DNA from: Clytia hemisphaerica
Taxonomy: Eukaryota > Cnidaria > Hydrozoa > Leptothecata > Clytiidae
Assembly (NCBI GenBank): GCA_902728285.1
Contig: CACVBU010000743.1
Coordinates: 1,692,866 to 1,756,865 of the forward strand
Reading direction: 5' to 3'
Length of the DNA: 64,000 nt
The translations under genes and the position numbers were made by a program. How positions within the stretch are numbered: the stretch's first letter is position 1; each line of letters opens with the position of its first letter. The notes below the pieces were generated by a model that had not been told where the DNA came from, did no database searches, and saw only the letters and a list, made by a program, of their open reading frames with translations. Below, piece after piece: positions 58,005 to 64,000 of this stretch.

Positions 58005-61000
58005 TTAGATACAAACTATCAACATCCTAGCAAAAAGACACCTAAAAAATGGTATAAGAAAATCATTTCTAGTATTACAAAAGTAAATTACCTTCGATCT
58101 CCAGGTGAGATTTTGGAGCTATAGCTATATCTCACTTCTGTGTTTTTGGGTATGTCTTTGGCCGCAAAAAAACACAAATATACTTTCTGGTCGACATGGA
58201 TAACCTTTGGAAGAGCATTAATGTGTCTTGGAGGGCTATCGTTTATATATCTCCCTATCCTTGTTGATCGTGTTGCATCGAGACTAGAAAGATTGAAAAC
58301 CAAAAGATAATTCCAGCACAATACTAACAGTTGTATATTCAATTCATTCAAATCAATGCTCGGTAAGATTTCTTTTCCTAATCTTGGTCGTAAATGAATT
58401 TATTTGTAGATTTCATTCCCTAAATTTGGTCTTGAAAGATAATGGACAGTATTCGGAGTTACACAGTGAAATTTCCTTTTCTAATCCTGGTTTTCAGAGT
58501 GATGAATCGGATTACCAGTTTTTCAATTTTCCCTAAAGTTTCAGGATCGTCTAATGTTGGGCCATGATTCTCAACCGTACTTGAAGACAAACAAAAATCA
58601 GCACATTAAGTATTATAATAGGTGTTTTAAGATTAGTTAATTCACTCACATATACTTCTTATTTTCGATCTGAACATCAAAGATATAGGAACCCAAGTCT
58701 TCTTGGTCATATTGTTCAATACGTAGGTTTCTTTCTGTGTCAGAAATGAGTTCACCTGGATACTCACAGATGAACTCACCCTTGACCAAGTCTTTCAATA
58801 CATATACACCATAACCTTTAGAAAATGGTAATATATACGTTAATCACAAATAGTTCCTTGGAAGTTTCAGAATAACTTCATATTCACGTGAGTCTGACCC
58901 GATACAAATCCTGAATACCCATAATCAATGAATGTTGAGGAGGAGCTACTTCATAACTTATGGCTAAATTTTTCTTCTTTAAAGTTACCTATGTATTCAT
59001 CGATCCATAATTTGATCAAATACTCAGGATCTTCTTTGTTTCTGCAAACCTGTTGTGCAAGCGCGAACTAAAAAAGAAAGGAAAAAAAGATACCCTGACC
59101 ATTTAAACACACTCCAACAAAAACTTTCAGGAACTAGAAACTTTTAGTATATCAATACTTTTTTAAAAGGTACAATGGTTTTAGTGCTTATGTAAAGTGC
59201 GAAGACAAATTCTAGTGCATATCATGGAAGTTTAGAAACTATTTTTACCTTGTTTTCCTCCAAAGAAACAGATTTCGATCTGGTATGATATGTATCTAAA
59301 AATTAAAACTAATACTTCAATCGATCGATAAGATATTTGCATGCGAGATCCCTAAACTTAACATAGAATAGAGTGACTCTGTCGGATTGCATGCGTTAAA
59401 AAGGTGATTACTACAAAGAGGCTCATATATACGATTCAAACTAACATATTTTAATAAATATTTATGAATGTATTGAAATTGTTTTCTCTCATTAAGTCTT
59501 CTTGGGGCGTTTTTTAATTAGTCACACTTTTTTTATTAATTTTTCTTTTGATTGAGAGCTTTTACAATGGCCCGAAGTGTCTCAAATTTTCGGTTATCCT
59601 ATCTAGCATCATTTAGAAACATTAATTCAGCAATAAAACTGTTTTGACGCAAGTTATAAGCCGAAAACCACAAATCTGTTGGACGGAATCGTTCCGTCCA
59701 ACATATATTTAACCCTAATCATTTCGTTTCTGAAATTACTTCAGTTGTTCTAACTTGTTTTGTTTGAAAGTTTAAGCCTAGCCGTTCAAAAAAGTATCTA
59801 CTTGAAGGAAAATTTCAAACGCTATACGTGCTAAAATCGATAGCGGAAACCGTTCCGTCCAACAGATTGATAGGTAACTTTGTGAGGCTCTTACATAGAA
59901 GGCATTGTACCTAACAATGTAAATCTTGTTTCTCCTAGTAGGTAAAAGGTTAAGGTAAAAAAAAAAACAATAACCGTTAGGTTTACATTTCTCTAACGAT
60001 GCTCCAAGTGGTGCTAAAGTTAAGAGTTCAAAAAACACGTTCTATCGATTCCGTTCAACAGATATTTTAATAGGGCGTGGCACGAGCACTAAGCTCTAGC
60101 ATGATTGTAAATTAAGCTATTTTGAAGGCTTTTACCTAGGGTTTTCATCACAAATAAAAAATTATTTTCAGGTAGGTCTTCTGTTCGTCCCTAATTCACT
60201 TTAAGGTATCGAATTCTGTCCAACAGATTTGTTAATTAAAAAAAACGGCACCTCTTAAAGAGTTATCCACCCTGACTATTAATAATTATCAACAATCTAT
60301 ATGATGTCATTACGGAAATATTGTTAGCAAAAATAAAGGAAATAGTTACCGTGTCCACTAGATAAAAAATTTCATGGTCTCTTCCAAACCAAGCCAAGCT
60401 GTACTTGAAACTTTGTGATCATGAAAAAAAAAAATGAAACAAAATGCACAAAGTCCACTAAATTTTCCGTTTACAGATTTCATAATAACGGAAAGTGTTT
60501 TTTTAATATTTAGTTAATCATTGTGAACAAATTTAGTACATGTCTTTGTAAAAAGGCAAAATTAGTTCCTATATTGTACCCATCTTTACTGAAATTTTCT
60601 ACATCCTCATTGTTCAATATATTATGAAGTTTTCGACCCGTTTTCAAAAACAGGATCTGCAATGAAAATAATCCGTCGAATAGAATTCATTATCAAGACT
60701 TTCTTACCGATTGTTTTCCCGTAACTACAAGGTGATGTTGTGGCAATAGGTGGACAAGAAAGACCATTTGATGAGGTGTGAACATTTGAAGGGATTGGAA
60801 CAGCTTTTGTTTCTGTGTTGACCGGCGAAAATTTAGGTTGGGAACAATCTGAAGCTGCCACCAAAATAGGATTATTTAAATCTTTGCAATGCTCTTTGTC
60901 GTATGATGTTTCAACAGAAGTATTGCCGCAATCTCCTTCATCATCTAAAATCAATATTATATCAATATCAATATCAATATCGATTGAAAGTTTTTTTGAG

Positions 61001-63919
61001 TCCTTAGGAACAATGTCAATATTTGATACAATTGTTTTTGTTTTGTTAAGGGGTCAGTCACAAATCGATTTTAGGTTAGAAAAACGTCAATTGACGTTTT
61101 TAAAGTTAACCCACCCACCCAGCCCCCAAAACCAAGCCAAGCTGTACTTGAAACTTTGTGATCATGAAAAAAAAAATGAAACAAAATGCACAAAGTCCAC
61201 TAAATTTTCCGTTTACAGATTTCATAATAACGGAAAGTGTTTTTTTTAATATTTAGTTAATCATTGTGAATAAATTTAGTACATGTCTTTGTAAAAAGGC
61301 AAAATTAGTTCCTATATTGTACCCATCTTTACTGAAATTTTCTACATCCTCATTGTTCAATATATTATGAAGTTTTCGACCCGTTTTCAAAAACAGGATC
61401 TGCAAAGAAAATAATCCGTCGAATAGAATTCATTATCAAGACTTTCTTACCGATTGTTTTCCCGTAACTACAAGGTGATGTTGTGGCAATAGGTGGACAA
61501 GAAAGACCATTTGATGAGGTGTGAACATTTGGAGGGATTGGAACAGCTTTTGTTTCTGTGTTGATCGGCGAAAATTTACGTTGGGAACAATCTGAAGCTG
61601 CCACCAAAATAGGACTATTTAAATCTTTGCAATGCTCTTTGTCGTATGATGTTTTAACAAAAGTATTGCCGCAATCTCCTTCATCATCTAAAATCAATAT
61701 TATATCAATTTCAATATCAATATCGATTGAAATTTTTTTTAAGTCCTTAGGAACAATGTCAATATTTGATACAATTGTTTTTGTTTTGTTAAGGGGACAG
61801 TCACAAATCGATTTTAGGTTAGAAAAACGTCAATTGACGTTTTTAAAGTTAACCCACCCACCCAGCCCCCCAAAACCTAGCCAAGCTGTACTTGAAACTT
61901 TGTGATCATGAAAAAAAAAATGAAACAAAATGCACAAAGTCCACTAAAATTTCCCGTTTACAGATTTCATAATAACGGAAAGTGTTTTTTTAATATTTAG
62001 TTAATCATTGTGAACAAATTTAGTACATGTCTTTGTAAAAAGGCAAAATTAGTTCCTATATTGTACCCATCTTTACTGTAATTTTCTACATCCTCATTGT
62101 TCAATATATTATGAAGTTTTCGACCCGTTTTCAAAAACAGGATCTGCAAAGAAAATAATCCGTCGAATAGAATTCATTATCAAGACTTTCTTACCGATTG
62201 TTTTCCCGTAACTACAAGGTGATGTTGTGGCAATAGGTGGACAAGAAAGACCATTTGATGAGGTGTTACATTTGAAGGGATTGGAACAGCTTTTGTTTCT
62301 GTGTTGACCGGCGAAAATTTAGGTTGGGAACAATCTGAAGCTGCCACCAAAATAGGATTATTTAAATCTTTGCAATGCTCTTTGTCGTATGATGTTTCAA
62401 CAGAAGTATTGCCGCAATCTCCTTCATCATCTAAAATCAATATTATATCAATATCAATATCAATATCGATTGAAAGTTTTTTTTGAGTCCTTAGGAACAA
62501 TGTCAATATTTGATACAATTGTTTTTGTTTTGTTAAGGGGTCAGTCACAAATCGATTTTAGGTTAGAAAAACGTCAATTGACGTTTTTAAAGTTAACCCA
62601 CCCACCCAGCCCCCAAAACCAAGCCAAGCTGTACTTGAAACTTTGTGATCATGAAAAAAAAAATGAAACAAAATGCACAAAGTCCACTAAATTTTCCGTT
62701 TACAGATTTCATAATAACGGAAAGTGTTTTTTTAATATTTAGTTAATCATTGTGAATAAATTTAGTACATGTCTTTGTAAAAAGGCAAAAATTAGTTCCT
62801 ATATTGTACCCATCTTTACTGAAATTTTCTACATCCTCATTGTTCAATATATTATGAAGTTTTCGACCCGTTTTCAAAAACAGGATCTGCAAAGAAAATA
62901 ATCCGTCGAATAGAATTCATTATCAAGACTTTTCTTACCGATTGTTTTCCCGTAACTACAAGGTGATGTTGTGGCAATAGGTGGACAAGAAAGACCATTT
63001 GATGAGGTGTGAACATTTGGAGGGATTGGAACAGCTTTTGTTTCTGTGTTGACCGGCGAAAATTTAGGTTGGGAACAATCTGAAGCTGCCACCAAAATAG
63101 GACTATTTAAATCTTTGCAATGCTCTTTGTCGTATGATGTTTCAACAGAAGTATTGCCGCAATCTCCTTCATCATCTAAAATCAATATTATATCAATATC
63201 AATATCAATATCGATTGAAATTTTTTTTGAGTCCTTAGGAACAATGTCAATATTTGATACAATTGTTTTTGTTTTGTTAAGGGGTCAGTCACAAATCGAT
63301 TTTAGGTTAGAAAAACGTCAATTGACGTTTTAAAAGTTAACCCACCCACCCAGCCCCCGAAAACCAAGCCAAGCTGTACTTAAAACTTTGTGATCATGAA
63401 AAAAAAAATGAAACAAAATGCACAAAGTCCACTAAATTTTCCGTTTACAGATTTCATAATAACGGAAAGTGGTTTTTTAATATTTAGTTAATCATTGTGA
63501 ACAAATTTAGTACATGTCTTTGTAAAAAGGCAAAATTAGTTCCTATATTGTACCCATCTTTACTGTAATTTTCTACATCCTCATTGTTCAATATATTATG
63601 AAGTTTTCGACCCGTTTTCAAAAACAGGATCTGCAAAGAAAATAATCCGTCGAATAGAATTCATTATCAAGACTTTCTTACCGATTGTTTTCCCGTAACT
63701 ACAAGGTGATGTTGTGGCAATAGGTGGACAAAAAAGACCATTTGATGAGGTGTGAATCATTTGAAGGGATTGGAACAGCTTTTGTTTCTGTGTTGACCGG
63801 CGAAAATTTAGGTTGGGAACAATCTGAAGCTGCCACCAAAATAGGATTATTTAAATCTTTGCAATGCTCTTTGTCGTATGATGTTTCAACAGAAGTATTG
63901 CCGCAATCTCCTTCATCAT
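58005..63919 (-). CDS. KMT5A-like SET-domain gene, 3' part, with tandem exons
   Basis: Exons in transcript order: repeat exons 63919-63682, 63175-62939, 62430-62195, 61687-61451 and 60944-60708; then 59295-59249, 59067-58989, 58815-58650, 58283-58092 and a tentative last exon 58041-58005. Phases agree at every junction (1, 0, 1, 2, 2). Seen: a SET domain with GYGVYVLKDLVKGEF, EYPGELIS, then ILDATRSTRIGRYINDS and NTEVRYSY. Known: KMT5A/SET8 proteins methylate histone H4 Lys20, and the DATR...GRxINHS and YDYG motifs are their hallmark. Here NHS is NDS and YDYG is YSYS, while the Asn and the catalytic-type Tyr remain, so the substrate and activity are uncertain. The region before it is a 79-residue repeat encoded by tandem exons. 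The 5' end lies beyond 64000. Third and fifth repeat exons carry frameshifts. Confidence 0.78.
59296..60387. other. intron of the SET gene with a repeated TTCCGTCCAACAGAT motif
   Basis: The intron between the last repeat exon and the 47-nt exon. The motif TTCCGTCCAACAGAT or a one- to two-base variant occurs at about 59852, 60049 and 60214, and as a near-perfect hairpin TTGGACGGAA-TCG-TTCCGTCCAA at 59679-59701. Short open frames in it show no motif or conservation. Confidence 0.6.
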
Positions 63920-64000
63920 CTAAAATCAATATTATATCAATATCAATATCAATATCGATTGAATTTTTTTTGAGTCCTTAGGAACAATGTCAATATTTGA
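60388..64000 (-). repeat. 744-bp tandem repeat carrying one exon per unit
   Basis: Five units with periods of 743, 744, 744 and 743 bp, about 98% alike, running off the window. Each unit holds one 237-nt exon (79 codons, phase 1 at both ends) with a TTGATTTTAG acceptor and a GTAAGAAAG donor, plus about 506 bp of intron. Units 1, 3 and 5 share one set of variants (NNPILV, PIPSN) and units 2 and 4 another (NSPILV, PIPPN), so the array is built of dimers. Unit 3 lacks one base and unit 5 has one extra base in the exon, at the same spot. Confidence 0.93.

Noticed and set aside
59778-60038. 86-codon minus-strand frame in the SET gene intron
   Set aside because: No splice site pair in phase and no recognisable domain; it overlaps the repeated TTCCGTCCAACAGAT motif.
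60815-63981. Plus-strand frames of 61-144 codons recurring every 744 bp
   Set aside because: They are antisense to the repeat exons, which have splice sites and in-phase continuation into the SET domain on the minus strand.

Overview
This is eukaryotic, repeat-rich nuclear DNA, most likely from a non-vertebrate animal. The support is TTAGGG-type telomeric repeats, spliceosomal genes with many short GT-AG introns, a KMT5A-like SET-domain gene, a Crypton-like tyrosine recombinase gene of a type widespread in animals, and remnants of APE-type LINEs. I cannot name the species. A cnidarian or other early-branching animal would fit, but that is inference.

Layout. Positions 1-24331 are one 113-bp satellite array of about 215 units, each carrying a perfect 10-bp inverted repeat. 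Positions 24332-25208 are an interstitial telomeric (TTAGGG)n block that abuts the satellite, is oriented as if the chromosome end lay to the right, and yet is followed by about 39 kb of other sequence. Positions 25.2-34.9 kb are AT-rich and mostly repeats: a 745-bp tandem family (26.1-30.1 kb), a GC-rich patch with an inverted repeat and a tRNA-like pol III head (30.8-31.5 kb), a 169-bp tandem repeat (31.85-33.7 kb) and a 177-bp repeat (33.7-34.4 kb).

Positions 34892-46085 (+) form one 30-exon gene that I could splice end to end with no stop or frameshift (4284 nt, 1427 residues). It encodes N-terminal zinc fingers, a tyrosine recombinase domain with a full catalytic set, and a long C-terminal tail of unknown function. 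Two parts of it were built by tandem duplication of phase-symmetric mini-exons. Positions 46.4-57.8 kb are an accessory repeat zone: a 165-bp repeat, a GC-rich composite with 5S-rRNA-like and tRNA-like segments, old copies of the 745-bp family with a decayed LINE ORF1 nested inside, a second (TTAGGG)n block, a LINE ORF2 remnant, a 277-bp palindromic MITE-like element, a microsatellite and a fold-back.

Positions 58005 to beyond 64000 (-) hold the 3' part of a second gene. Its KMT5A-like SET domain is preceded by at least five tandem copies of one 237-nt exon, each within a 744-bp repeat; the 5' end lies outside the window.

The most interesting theme is that both real genes enlarge their proteins by tandem duplication of symmetric exons together with their introns, in a region where tandem repeats dominate at every scale. 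A second theme is a short motif close to GAAACAAAATTTAGGGATGG that recurs in many introns and intergenic stretches on both strands.
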